Source: Ardenticatenales bacterium | Lineage (GTDB): Bacteria > Chloroflexota > Anaerolineae > Epilineales > Epilineaceae | Direction of reading: 5' to 3' | Length of the DNA: 34,539 nucleotides | NCBI GenBank assembly: GCA_020853525.1 | Contig: JADYYS010000052.1 | Span: forward strand, 1 to 34,539 | Shown: in pieces, positions 23,747 to 30,926 of the stretch | Layout: each line of letters begins with the position of its first letter | Numbering within the stretch: position 1 is the stretch's first letter | The notes under the pieces: model-generated | The model's database searches: none | Told to the model about the DNA's origin: nothing | What the model saw: the letters and a program-made list of their open reading frames with translations, nothing else | Position numbers and translations under genes: made by a program

Positions 23747-24019
23747 ATGGCACTGAACATCAAGAACGAGCGCGTCGAGCGCCTCGTCGCCGAGGTCGCC
23801 GGCATGACGGGCGAGACGAAGGTCGAAGCGGTGCGGCGTGCCCTGGAAGAGCGCAAGGCCCGTTTGGTCCTCTACGCGCCGGCAGGCGACCCGTTTGCGC
23901 GGGCGATGCGGATCATGGAGCGCGAGATCTGGCCGGCGATCCCGGCGGCGCAGCTGGGTCGACGGTTGAGCCGCGACGAGGAGGACGCGATCCTCGGCTA
24001 CGGACCGGAGGGCGTGTGA
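23747..24019 (+). CDS. vapB: VapB-family antitoxin
   Basis: A 90-residue protein. The N-terminus MALNIKNERVERLVAEVAGMTGETKVEAVRRALEERKARL is the ribbon-helix-helix antitoxin type (Rv0623/PSK-operon-factor family), which dimerises and represses its own operon. The C-terminal half (FARAMRIMEREIWPAIP, RRLSRDEEDAILGYG) is the toxin-wrapping part; the final DEEDAILGYGPEG is typical for this family. ATG at 23747 follows GGAGG. The stop overlaps the vapC GTG (GTGA). Confidence 0.93.
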   Translation: MALNIKNERVERLVAEVAGMTGETKVEAVRRALEERKARLVLYAPAGDPFARAMRIMEREIWPAIPAAQLGRRLSRDEEDAILGYGPEGV

Positions 24020-24402
24020 TCCTCGACGCGTCGGCCATCCTCGCGATCCTGTTTCGGGAGGACGGTGCAACGGACCTCCTGGAACGGCTCTGGCGCGCAT
24101 CGCCGCGGGCCGTCGGGGCGCCGACGCTGGCCGAGGCGGGCATCGTGCTTGCGGCACGGGCCGGCGAGGCGTCGATCCCGCTGCTGTATCACTTCCTCGA
24201 CGCGTTCGGGATCGTCACGATCCCGTTCGACGGGCTGCATGGGCGGGAGGCGGTCGCCATCTACGACGCGTACGGCAAGGGTCGGCACCCCGCCGGCCTG
24301 AACTTCGGCGACTGCCTGTGCCTCGCCACGGCACGCCTGGCAGGGCTGCCGCTCCTGTGCGTCGGCGACGACTTCCCTCAGACGGACGCCGTTCTGGCCT
24401 GA
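24016..24402 (+). CDS. vapC: VapC-family PIN-domain ribonuclease toxin
   Basis: A 128-residue PIN-domain endoribonuclease. Acidic metal ligands are Asp4 (VILDASAIL), Glu40 (APTLAEAGIVL), Asp99 (LNFGDCLCLATARL) and Asp118/Asp119 (CVGDDFPQTD). The set is complete, so the enzyme is probably active. Start GTG at 24016 overlaps the vapB stop by four bases, which favours antitoxin-first coupled translation. Family members cut tRNA or rRNA; the target here is unknown. Confidence 0.94.
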   Translation: MILDASAILAILFREDGATDLLERLWRASPRAVGAPTLAEAGIVLAARAGEASIPLLYHFLDAFGIVTIPFDGLHGREAVAIYDAYGKGRHPAGLNFGDCLCLATARLAGLPLLCVGDDFPQTDAVLA

Positions 24403-24466
24403 TCGCCATCGCCGAAATGTGCAGGACGGCGTGGCAACCCGGCTATGCGGTCCGGGCGTGGCGTGC

Positions 24467-25045
24467 TCAAGGGGCTACGTCGACGAGGATCTCGTTGCGC
24501 CGCAGGAACCACGGCGTGATCGGCGGATTGTACCGCGCCCAGACGGGGGCGCCGGCGACGGCAACGCCGCGGCGGGCGAGCGTATCGTAGAGCTGACGGA
24601 GCTTCAGTTCGTACCGCCGCGTCGACCAGCCGCCCGAATAGCGCAGCGCCGCGACCCGTCGCGCCTGCTCGGCGCGGAGCCGAACGCGGGCGTCGATGGG
24701 CTCGGGCAACGCGTCGAGCGCATACGCGGCGGGCATCGTGAACTGAATCAGCCACGGGCCGGCGTCCGCCGACGCGTCGGCGCCGCCGGTCGCCTGTTGG
24801 AGCACGGGCGCGGACATCGCGATCCTCTGCCCCTTCGCCTGCAGCACCGGAGCCGTCATGGCGATCTTCCGGTCGCCGCGATTGCCGCCGAAGATGTAGC
24901 CCGCCAGCCGGCGGAATCCCTCGTTGGTCGCACCCGACCGGTCGCCTTCGACTTCGGTCTCGGCGACGACATAGCCGTCGTACTGGCGGATCTCGATGCC
25001 GTCGAACCGGTCGACGACGGTGTAAGCAAGCGTTTCGATAGCCAC
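24467..25045 (-). CDS. SOUL-family haem-binding protein
   Basis: A 192-residue SOUL/HEBP-family protein. Characteristic blocks: EIRQYDGYVVAETEVEGD, RRLAGYIFGGNRGDRKIAMTAPVL, QFTMPAAYALDALPEPID, RVAALRYSGGW and near-C-terminal ARYNPPITPWFLRRNEILVDV. All family blocks are present, with no signal peptide. An unusual near-duplicate follows the first MTAPVL: IAMSAPVLQQ, separated by AKGQR. GTG at 25045 has GGAG 8 nt upstream. Family members bind haem or other tetrapyrroles; function in bacteria is unknown. It is divergent from a GyrI-like gene across 94 bp. Confidence 0.93.
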   Translation of the reverse strand: MAIETLAYTVVDRFDGIEIRQYDGYVVAETEVEGDRSGATNEGFRRLAGYIFGGNRGDRKIAMTAPVLQAKGQRIAMSAPVLQQATGGADASADAGPWLIQFTMPAAYALDALPEPIDARVRLRAEQARRVAALRYSGGWSTRRYELKLRQLYDTLARRGVAVAGAPVWARYNPPITPWFLRRNEILVDVAP

Positions 25046-25139
25046 GGCGGAACTCCAGCTCGGTAGAATCGGTCGGTCATGGGCGACGGAGGCGGACCGA
25101 ATCCGTCAAGCCCATGACGTCGCCGAAACGCTGATCATA

Positions 25140-25616
25140 GTGGCGCGCGCAAACGTGTACGAAGTCACGTTGGCTGACCTTCCGGAACAGCGCACCGCCG
25201 TGGTCTGCGGACATGCCGACACCAGCGAGGGCATCGGCGACTTCCTCGGCGGCGCCTACGGTGAGGTCATGGGGCTCGTCGGGCGGCAGAACCTGCGGCC
25301 CGCCGGCATGCCGTTCGGCCGGTACCGGATCACCGCAGACGGCTTCGACATCGAGGCCGGGATCGGCGTCGAGGGCGACCTGCGGCCCGAAGGGCGCGTC
25401 GAGGCCTCCACACTCCCCGGCGGCCGGACCGCACGCACGATGCACATCGGAGCGTACAGCGGCGTGGCCGCGGCCTACGAAGCGGTCGCGAGCTGGCTGA
25501 AGGACAACGGACACGTCTCGACGGATGCGCCCTGGGAGTGCTACCTCGACGAGCCGAGCGTATCGGAGCCGAGGACCGAGGTCTTCTTCCCCTGCCGGGC
25601 AGCCTTGAACACCTGA
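25140..25616 (+). CDS. GyrI-like small-molecule-binding domain protein
   Basis: A 158-residue SHS2/GyrI-like protein (AraC effector-binding domain family) with no DNA-binding domain. Landmarks: YEVTLADLPEQRTAVV at the start, GMPFGRYRITADGFDIEAGIGV, TMHIGAYSGVAAAYEAVASWL, DAPWECYLDEPSV and RTEVFFPCR at the end. The stand-alone form can bind or hydrolyse small hydrophobic or cationic compounds. GTG at 25140 is used, without a clear ribosome binding site. The upstream region is shared with the divergent SOUL gene, so the two may be co-controlled. Confidence 0.88.
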   Translation: MARANVYEVTLADLPEQRTAVVCGHADTSEGIGDFLGGAYGEVMGLVGRQNLRPAGMPFGRYRITADGFDIEAGIGVEGDLRPEGRVEASTLPGGRTARTMHIGAYSGVAAAYEAVASWLKDNGHVSTDAPWECYLDEPSVSEPRTEVFFPCRAALNT

Positions 25617-25738
25617 CCGCGGCACCGGGGGTCCGGTCAGATCGACCCCACAGGCGACAAGTCAAGGCGAACCAACGATCCGCCGCCCAGCTCCGCCCGG
25701 CCGTTCACCGCCGGGTCCAACCCGGAGAGCCGCGATAT

Positions 25739-25813
25739 CTCGGTTAGATTGCCCGTCGATCTAACCGAGACAGGCGCCGTGTCTCGGTTAGATCGACGGG
25801 CAATCTAACCGAG
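25739..25813. repeat. nested palindrome with perfect 34-bp arms
   Basis: Two perfect 34-bp inverted arms (25739-25772 and 25780-25813) flank a 7-nt centre. Each arm is itself an inverted repeat: CTCGGTTAGAT and ATCTAACCGAG (11 bp) around a 9-nt centre. The unit therefore occurs four times in alternating orientation. It is less GC-rich than its surroundings and non-coding. The remainder of the 25617-25941 gap contains only the diverged repeat at 25869-25920. Confidence 0.9.
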
Positions 25814-25868
25814 GTTCGCACCGCACGTCGGTGAGGTCCCACGAACCGCCAACGCACCGCCATCCGCG

Positions 25869-25920
25869 TTGCCGGTCCGCCCCGCCGATGTCCGTCTGAG
25901 TCCCCCGGCCCACCCCGCCC
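25869..25920. repeat. diverged direct repeat of the hpd promoter region
   Basis: About 52 bp (TTGCCGGTCC... through CCGCCGATGTCCGTCTGA) is about 80% identical to 26547-26597 in the same orientation. The two copies flank the hypothetical gene at 25942-26427. This copy lies beyond that gene's 3' end and has lost the -10-like hexamer found in the other. Confidence 0.55.
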
Positions 25921-25941
25921 TCTCGTCCACCCGCCCCCCGA

Positions 25942-26427
25942 TCACGCCCCGCTCCGCCGCAGCCGCTCCAGCTCGACGAGTCGCCACCGCAGCACGTCCG
26001 CATCGTCCGCGACGTAGGGCGACACGTCGTGGCCGCTGGACGGCTTCCCGTGCGCGCCGAGATCCATCGTCGGTTCGCGGTTCCAGGCTGGGCCGACGCG
26101 GGGGATCGGAATCACCGCACGTTCGGGTGCCGAGCGTCCGTCGTTCCCGATCACCCGGGCGCGCACGATCCGATCCTCCGACCAGTCCACGCCGGACTTC
26201 TCTGATGTCGTGCACGCCGCGCGGTGCGGCACACCGGCCCGGTCCTCGTAGTCCACGGTGAACGTCCAGCGTCGGAAGGGCGTCCAACGGATGCGGCGGA
26301 CCAGGCCGCCATGTGCGGCGACGGCGGCTGCGATCCGCTCCCGGTCCTTCGCGTCGTCTGCGAGCACGCTGACGATGTAAACTCCGACCACGATGACGAC
26401 TTCGATGAACGATGCTTCGGACGACAT
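25942..26427 (-). CDS. hypothetical membrane-anchored protein
   Basis: A 161-residue protein I do not recognise. ATG at 26427 has GGGAGG about 9 nt upstream. Residues 7-22 (FIEVVIVVGVYIVSVL) form one N-terminal helix. Then a charged helix (ADDAKDRERIAAAVAAHGG) leads to a compact domain with strands VRRIRWTPF, WTFTVDYED, RAACTTSE and VDWSEDRIV. The C-terminal part is polar and ends with a helix (VLRWRLVELERLRRSGA). The domain composition suggests a small globular cytoplasmic or surface domain on a membrane anchor. It lies between two diverged direct repeats and is divergent from hpd. Confidence 0.7.
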   Translation of the reverse strand: MSSEASFIEVVIVVGVYIVSVLADDAKDRERIAAAVAAHGGLVRRIRWTPFRRWTFTVDYEDRAGVPHRAACTTSEKSGVDWSEDRIVRARVIGNDGRSAPERAVIPIPRVGPAWNREPTMDLGAHGKPSSGHDVSPYVADDADVLRWRLVELERLRRSGA

Positions 26428-26546
26428 CTGAGGAGACCTCCCGTCAACGGCGGGTTCGAACGCGCCGCCGTGACCCCTCTGTGTACGCGGCCCGCGCACA
26501 CGGGTTGCCCCGCCGCGACGGACCGATCCGACGCCCCCGATTCCCT

Positions 26547-26575
26547 TTGCCAAACCGTCCCGCCGATGTTAGTCT
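26547..26575 (+). promoter_or_regulatory. candidate hpd promoter
   Basis: TTGCCA (26547-26552), a 17-nt spacer and TAGTCT (26570-26575) lie 84 nt before the hpd ATG. The region is the better-preserved copy of the direct repeat also seen at 25869-25920. Confidence 0.45.
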
Positions 26576-26659
26576 GATCTCCCGGCCGACCCCGCCCCGC
26601 CGGGCCGGCACGAACATCCGAACACCCGCCGCTTGATCACAGCGATGGAGGGGATTCCC

Positions 26660-27802
26660 ATGACGATCGAAGCCGAGGTCCGGGCCGAACAGGACCGTCC
26701 GATCACCGCCGAGGCCGACTTCCTGACACTCAAGGACGTCGACCACATCGAGTTCTACGTCGGCAACGCCTACCAGGCGGCCTTCTTCTGGCAGCACGGC
26801 TTCGGGTTCGAGCCCGTGGCCTACAGCGGCCTGGAGACCGGCAACCGCGAGACGTGCAGCTACGTCCTCCAGCAGGGCAAGATCCGCTTCGTCTTCACGT
26901 CCAGCTACAAGCCGGACAGTGCCGTGGCCGCCCATCAGCTGATCCACGGCGACGGCGTGAAGGTCATGGCCTTCCAGGTGGACGATGCCGAGCAGGCGCA
27001 CAGCGCCACGACGACGCGCGGCGGCCAGAGCGTCGCCCCGCCCTTCGAGCGCCGCGACGAGCATGGCGTCGTCCGCATGTCGACCATCGCCACGTTCGGC
27101 GACACCGTCCACACGTTCGTCGACCGCTCGGACTATGCCGGCGCCTTCCTGCCGGGCTACAAGGCCTACACGTCACTCGCCCCCACCAAGCCCGTCGGCC
27201 TGGCGCACGTGGACCACGTGGTCGGCAACGTCCAGCTCGGCAAGATGAACCACTGGGTGAAGTGGTACCACCATGTCATGGGCTTCCGGATGCTCCAGCA
27301 CTTCGACGACGAGGCGATCAGCACCGAGTACTCGGCGCTGATGAGCAAGGTCATGCAGAACGGCACCGGCCGGATCAAGATGCCGATCAACGAGCCGGCC
27401 GAAGGGCGCAAGAAGAGCCAGATCGAGGAATACCTGGACTTCTATCGCGGCCCCGGCGTCCAGCACATCGCGATGAGCACAGGCGATATCCTGGGCGCCG
27501 TGCGCGAGCTGCGCAGTCGCGGCATCCGCTTCCTGCGCGTCCCGGACAGCTACTACGACCTTTTGCCCGAGCGCGTCGGCAAGATCGACGAAGACCTGGC
27601 GCTGATCCGCGAGCTCGGCATCCTCGTCGACCGCGACGAAGAGGGCTACCTCCTCCAGATCTTCAGCCAGCCCCTCCAGGACCGCCCGACCCTCTTCATC
27701 GAGCTCATCGAACGCCACGGCTCGCGCGGCTTCGGCATCGGCAACTTCAAGGCGCTGTTCGAGTCCATCGAGGTCGAGCAGAGCAAGCGAGGGAATCTGT
27801 AG
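26660..27802 (+). CDS. hpd: 4-hydroxyphenylpyruvate dioxygenase
   Basis: A 380-residue iron(II) enzyme converting 4-hydroxyphenylpyruvate to homogentisate, the second step of tyrosine breakdown. It has two vicinal-oxygen-chelate halves: VDHIEFYVGNAYQAAFFWQHGFGF (N-terminal) and LAHVDHVVGNVQLGKMNHWVKWYHHVMGF (C-terminal). Iron ligands are His186, His269 (GVQHIAMST) and Glu348 (LFIELIER). The C-terminal GFGIGNFKALFESIEVEQ closes the active site as in known HPPDs. ATG at 26660 is chosen because GGAGGGG is 6 nt upstream; 26633 and 26645 are poorer alternatives. It is followed, across a 198-bp repeat-bearing gap, by hmgA. Confidence 0.97.
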   Translation: MTIEAEVRAEQDRPITAEADFLTLKDVDHIEFYVGNAYQAAFFWQHGFGFEPVAYSGLETGNRETCSYVLQQGKIRFVFTSSYKPDSAVAAHQLIHGDGVKVMAFQVDDAEQAHSATTTRGGQSVAPPFERRDEHGVVRMSTIATFGDTVHTFVDRSDYAGAFLPGYKAYTSLAPTKPVGLAHVDHVVGNVQLGKMNHWVKWYHHVMGFRMLQHFDDEAISTEYSALMSKVMQNGTGRIKMPINEPAEGRKKSQIEEYLDFYRGPGVQHIAMSTGDILGAVRELRSRGIRFLRVPDSYYDLLPERVGKIDEDLALIRELGILVDRDEEGYLLQIFSQPLQDRPTLFIELIERHGSRGFGIGNFKALFESIEVEQSKRGNL

Positions 27803-27814
27803 GGGCGGATGACC

Positions 27815-27952
27815 GGCGGCTGAAGCCGACCGGCTGGATGCCTTCGGCCGTGCGCCTGCCTTCGCAGGCGCCAAGACAAGTCGGAGCGCCCGCGAAGGCG
27901 GGCGCTATGGCGGCCCACCAGGGCCGCCTCCAGCGGGCCGGCTTCAGCCGCC
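27815..27952. repeat. long palindromic repeat element, copy B (hpd-hmgA gap)
   Basis: Arms at 27815-27837 and 27930-27952 pair over 23 bp with two mismatches. Inner tetraloop hairpins are 27852-27871 (8-bp stem, CTTC loop) and 27885-27906 (9-bp stem, GAAG loop). Order, loop sequences, CCTTCGGCC and GGCGGCCC..CAGGG..CGCCTCCAG all match copy A at 15445-15591, so the two are homologous. Confidence 0.85.
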
Positions 27953-27995
27953 CGTGACTCGGACGCCCGTGACTCGGACGACCGTGACTCGGAGG
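27951..27995 (+). repeat. three 15-bp tandem repeats carrying the hmgA ribosome binding site
   Basis: CCCGTGACTCGGACG at 27951-27965 and 27966-27980, then ACCGTGACTCGGAGG at 27981-27995. Two point changes in the last unit turn CGGACG into the GGAGG ribosome binding site, 5 nt before the hmgA ATG at 28001. The first unit overlaps the end of repeat copy B. Confidence 0.85.
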
Positions 27996-28000
27996 TCACC

Positions 28001-29218
28001 ATGTTCTACCAACGCCTAGGCCACATCCCCCCCAAGCGCCACACCCAGTTCCGCCGCCCCGACGGCACCCTCTACCGCGAGGAGGTCATGGGCGTCGCCG
28101 GTTTCGCCGGCATCCAGAGCATCCTCTACCACCACCACCAGCCCACGCGCGTCCTGCGCGTCGCGGATCTGGGCGATGCGTCCGTGCGATACGCCGAATA
28201 CGGCGCCATCCGTCACCGCCAGTTCTCGACGGCCAACATCGCCCCCGGCGGGGACGGCGTCGCGGGCCGCACCGTCCTCATCGGCAACCAGGACATCACG
28301 ATGGCCATCGCCCGCCCGACGGAGTCGATGTCCTACTTCTACCGCAATGGCCAATCCTACGAGTGCCTCTTCGTCCACGAGGGCACCGGCACGCTGCGCT
28401 CCGTCTTCGGCTCCTTGCGCTTCGGGCCGGGCGACTACGTCGTCATCCCGTACTCGACGACCTACCAGCTGCACTACGACACGCCCGTGAACCGCCTCGT
28501 CGTCTTCGAATCGCGCGACCAGATCACGACGCCGCAACGCTACCGCAACTGGTACGGCCAGCTCCTCGAGCATTCCCCGTTCTGCGAGCGGGACTTCCGC
28601 GGACCCGACAGCCTCGAGACGTTCGACGAGTTCGGCGAGTTCGAGGTCCGCATCAAGGTCCGCGACCGCCTTTCGGCGAATTGGCTGGACCACCACCCAT
28701 TCGACGTGATCGGTTGGGACGGCTTCGTCTACCCGTTCGTGTTCAACATCGCCGACTTCGAGCCGATCACGGGCCGGGTCCACCAGCCGCCCCCCGTCCA
28801 TCAGACGTTCGAGGGCAGCGGCTACGTCATCTGCTCGTTCGTTCCGCGCCTGTTCGACTACCACCCCGACGCCATCCCGGCGCCCTACAACCACGCCAAC
28901 GTGAACTCGGACGAGGTCCTCTACTACGTCGACGGCGACTTCATGAGCCGCAAGGGCGTCGGGTTGTACGACATCACCCTCCACCCGTCGGGCCTGCCGC
29001 ACGGCCCGCACCCGGGCACGACGGAGGCTTCGATCGGCAGGGCGCGCACCGAGGAGACGGCGGTGATGATGGACACGTTCCACCCGCTGCACGTCACCGA
29101 GGCCGCGCTGGCGCTCGAGAACCCCGGCTACGCCACCAGCTGGCTGCCCGCCGTTCCGCACGGACCGACGGCCAACGGCGCGGCGCCGAAGGCGGTCGGC
29201 GAGGGCATCTCTGGATGA
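28001..29218 (+). CDS. hmgA: homogentisate 1,2-dioxygenase
   Basis: A 405-residue cupin-fold iron(II) ring-cleaving dioxygenase that opens homogentisate to maleylacetoacetate, the step after Hpd. Matches to the family: N-terminal YQRLGHIPPKRHTQFR, GSLRFGPGDYVVIPYSTTYQLHY, then NHANVNSDEVLYYVDGDF with candidate iron ligands His298 and Glu305, and LPHGPHPGTTEASIG near the C-terminus. This is the shorter bacterial type. ATG at 28001 has GGAGG 5 nt upstream within a tandem repeat. The stop overlaps the XRE gene start (ATGA). No fumarylacetoacetase or maleylacetoacetate isomerase gene is in the window. Confidence 0.95.
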   Translation: MFYQRLGHIPPKRHTQFRRPDGTLYREEVMGVAGFAGIQSILYHHHQPTRVLRVADLGDASVRYAEYGAIRHRQFSTANIAPGGDGVAGRTVLIGNQDITMAIARPTESMSYFYRNGQSYECLFVHEGTGTLRSVFGSLRFGPGDYVVIPYSTTYQLHYDTPVNRLVVFESRDQITTPQRYRNWYGQLLEHSPFCERDFRGPDSLETFDEFGEFEVRIKVRDRLSANWLDHHPFDVIGWDGFVYPFVFNIADFEPITGRVHQPPPVHQTFEGSGYVICSFVPRLFDYHPDAIPAPYNHANVNSDEVLYYVDGDFMSRKGVGLYDITLHPSGLPHGPHPGTTEASIGRARTEETAVMMDTFHPLHVTEAALALENPGYATSWLPAVPHGPTANGAAPKAVGEGISG

Positions 29219-29592
29219 GCAAGCTGGGCGATGAGATCGCGAAGGTTCTGTTCCGCAAGCGCCGCGGCTTCCGGTTCACCCAGGCCGACCTCGGCACGCG
29301 GATCGGCGTGTCCGGCAGCTACATCTCGAGCATCGAAGCCGGCAGGTCCAGCCCGCGGATCTCGGAACTCGAGGATCTGGCGACGCACTTCCGCACAACC
29401 GCCTTCGAGATGATCCAGGAAGCCTACCTGGCCGGCGAGCAGTACATCCCCGCCGTCAAGCTCGAAACCGGCGGCCCTAGCCTCGACGAACTCGCCGCCG
29501 AGCTCACCCCCGACCAGCGGGCCTTCGCCCGCGAGTTCCTCCTCTTCCTGCGCGAACGGGAGCGCGTGGACGCGGTGGAACGAGAGGGATAA
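29215..29592 (+). CDS. XRE-family helix-turn-helix regulator
   Basis: A 125-residue protein. The HTH occupies about residues 15-60: FRFTQADLGTRIGVSGSYISSIEAGRSSPRISELEDLA is the standard XRE/Cro-C1 five-helix domain. The C-terminal half (LTPDQRAFAREFLLFLRERERVDA) is helical and may dimerise; there is no recognised ligand domain. It is coupled to hmgA by an ATGA overlap, so it is a candidate regulator of the hpd/hmgA genes, acting perhaps through homogentisate levels. That is inference from position. Confidence 0.9.
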   Translation: MSKLGDEIAKVLFRKRRGFRFTQADLGTRIGVSGSYISSIEAGRSSPRISELEDLATHFRTTAFEMIQEAYLAGEQYIPAVKLETGGPSLDELAAELTPDQRAFAREFLLFLRERERVDAVEREG

Positions 29593-29625
29593 CCCGTCCC
29601 CGTTGCCGGCACCCCGGCCCACACA

Positions 29626-29645
29626 CCCCGCGCCCCTGCGCGGGG
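29626..29645. repeat. GC-rich hairpin between convergent genes
   Basis: CCCCGCGC (29626-29633), loop CCCT, GCGCGGGG (29638-29645): a perfect 8-bp stem 34 nt after the XRE stop. There is no T-run in either direction, so intrinsic termination is only possible, not shown. Confidence 0.4.
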
Positions 29646-29714
29646 GATGGGGACGCGGGCGACGGTTCGATCATGCGGGTGTCCGGGTGGACGCACGGGC
29701 GGATAGGCCGGCCT

Positions 29715-30926
29715 CTACCGCCGACCCCGCCGACCATGACCGCCCCAGTCGCTGAACGACCACGGGTTGCGGCGCAGTCGGACCTCGATCCCGTCCGTTT
29801 CGCGGGCCGGTTCGACGGTGATCGGCTCGGCCTGCTTCACGTTGAGCGTGTCCTTGTACCAGACACGCCATACCCACGGCGCAAGCTCGCCCACGGCCAG
29901 CTTGTAGCGGCCGGGGGCCAGCTCGTTGAGCACGAACGTGCCGTCCAACTGGGTGCGTAGGCTGACGCGGGAGCCCCAGCGCGTCTCCCCGTCTTCACGG
30001 AGCGGGTAGACCGAGACCATCGCGCCCGGCAGTCCGGAGCCCTCCTGGCCTATGACGATCCCGCTGATTCCGCCCGGGGCGCCGGGCAGAGCGGCCGTGG
30101 CGGCCACTACCGGAGGCGCGGCAGGCGGCGGTGTGTCGGTCCCCGCCGCGGCCGGCGTCTGGCTGCGGCGCGCCGTCGCCGTGGGCTGTGCGGTTTCACC
30201 GGCGGCGGCCGTCCCGGCTTGGCCGGCACGGAGCGTCGCCGCGGCATCGTCCGCCGCCGGCGGTGCAGCCTGCGTCCCGCCGTCTCCGACGACGACGACG
30301 CCCGGGTTGGGCAGCGAGCGGCGGCCCGCGGCAACCGGCGGGCCGGTCTGGGCGTCAGCGGCGGGCGGGGTGTTGCGCGCCCGCGTGGGGCGGTCGTGCG
30401 GCTCGATCACCGTCGAACCCGGCGCGAGCGCAGCGGTCGGTTCGGGCGTGGCAGAGGCCGGTTCATCGGGCACGGTTCGGATTGTCAGATAGTCGATCGC
30501 CCGCCCGATCGGCGGTGCCACGCGGTCCGCCGCGTCGTGGATCCGCTCGACGCCGCGGCGGATCGGATAGAGCACATCGCCCGGCCGGCTGTCCGCCGAG
30601 GCGACGGCCAGACCCGAGAACGCGACGACCCCGGCAGCCACCGCGGCAGCGGCCCGCAGCGCCCAGACGCGGGCCGACAGGCGTGGACGAAGGACGAGCG
30701 GTGTGCGGTCGAGCGGCGGCAGGGCGCTCAGGTGATGCTGCAACGACGCACGGAAGGCCGTCGACGGCGCCGGACGGTGCGTCCGCACGACCATGGCCGC
30801 TCGGATCAGCGCCTTGAGCTCGTCGGCCTGGTCCGGGTGATCTGCCAGTACGACCGGCAGCGCCTCGCCCGCCTCGATGCGGCTCAGGCAGCTCGCGAGG
30901 GCGTCGGCGATGGACGGCGGCGCCAT
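29715..30926 (-). CDS. probable anti-sigma-type membrane protein with extracytoplasmic beta-sandwich
   Basis: A 403-residue protein. The N-terminal cytoplasmic part (DALASCLSRIEAGEALPVVLADHPDQADELKALIRAA) resembles the N-termini of Chloroflexota/actinobacterial anti-sigma-type proteins. One membrane helix follows (about 88-110, ALRAAAAVAAGVVAFSGLAV), and then GDVLYPIRRGVERIHDA, which resembles DUF5667. After ~130 residues of Ala/Pro/Thr-rich linker comes a carboxypeptidase-regulatory-like domain (about 286-375; GISGIVIGQEGSGLPGAMVSVYP, LDGTFVLNELAPGRYKLAVGE). I chose ATG at 30926, which shares one base with the sigma stop (TGATG). Pairing with the ECF gene suggests it holds the sigma factor at the membrane until an external signal arrives. 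Not proven. Confidence 0.8.
   Translation of the reverse strand: MAPPSIADALASCLSRIEAGEALPVVLADHPDQADELKALIRAAMVVRTHRPAPSTAFRASLQHHLSALPPLDRTPLVLRPRLSARVWALRAAAAVAAGVVAFSGLAVASADSRPGDVLYPIRRGVERIHDAADRVAPPIGRAIDYLTIRTVPDEPASATPEPTAALAPGSTVIEPHDRPTRARNTPPAADAQTGPPVAAGRRSLPNPGVVVVGDGGTQAAPPAADDAAATLRAGQAGTAAAGETAQPTATARRSQTPAAAGTDTPPPAAPPVVAATAALPGAPGGISGIVIGQEGSGLPGAMVSVYPLREDGETRWGSRVSLRTQLDGTFVLNELAPGRYKLAVGELAPWVWRVWYKDTLNVKQAEPITVEPARETDGIEVRLRRNPWSFSDWGGHGRRGRR

Noticed and set aside
25077-25625. 182-residue minus-strand frame over the GyrI-like gene
   Set aside because: The plus-strand frame shows a full GyrI-like domain; the minus frame has no family features.
27951-27995. Start of a CRISPR array
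   Set aside because: Units are 15 bp, directly adjacent without spacers, and only three; no cas genes nearby.
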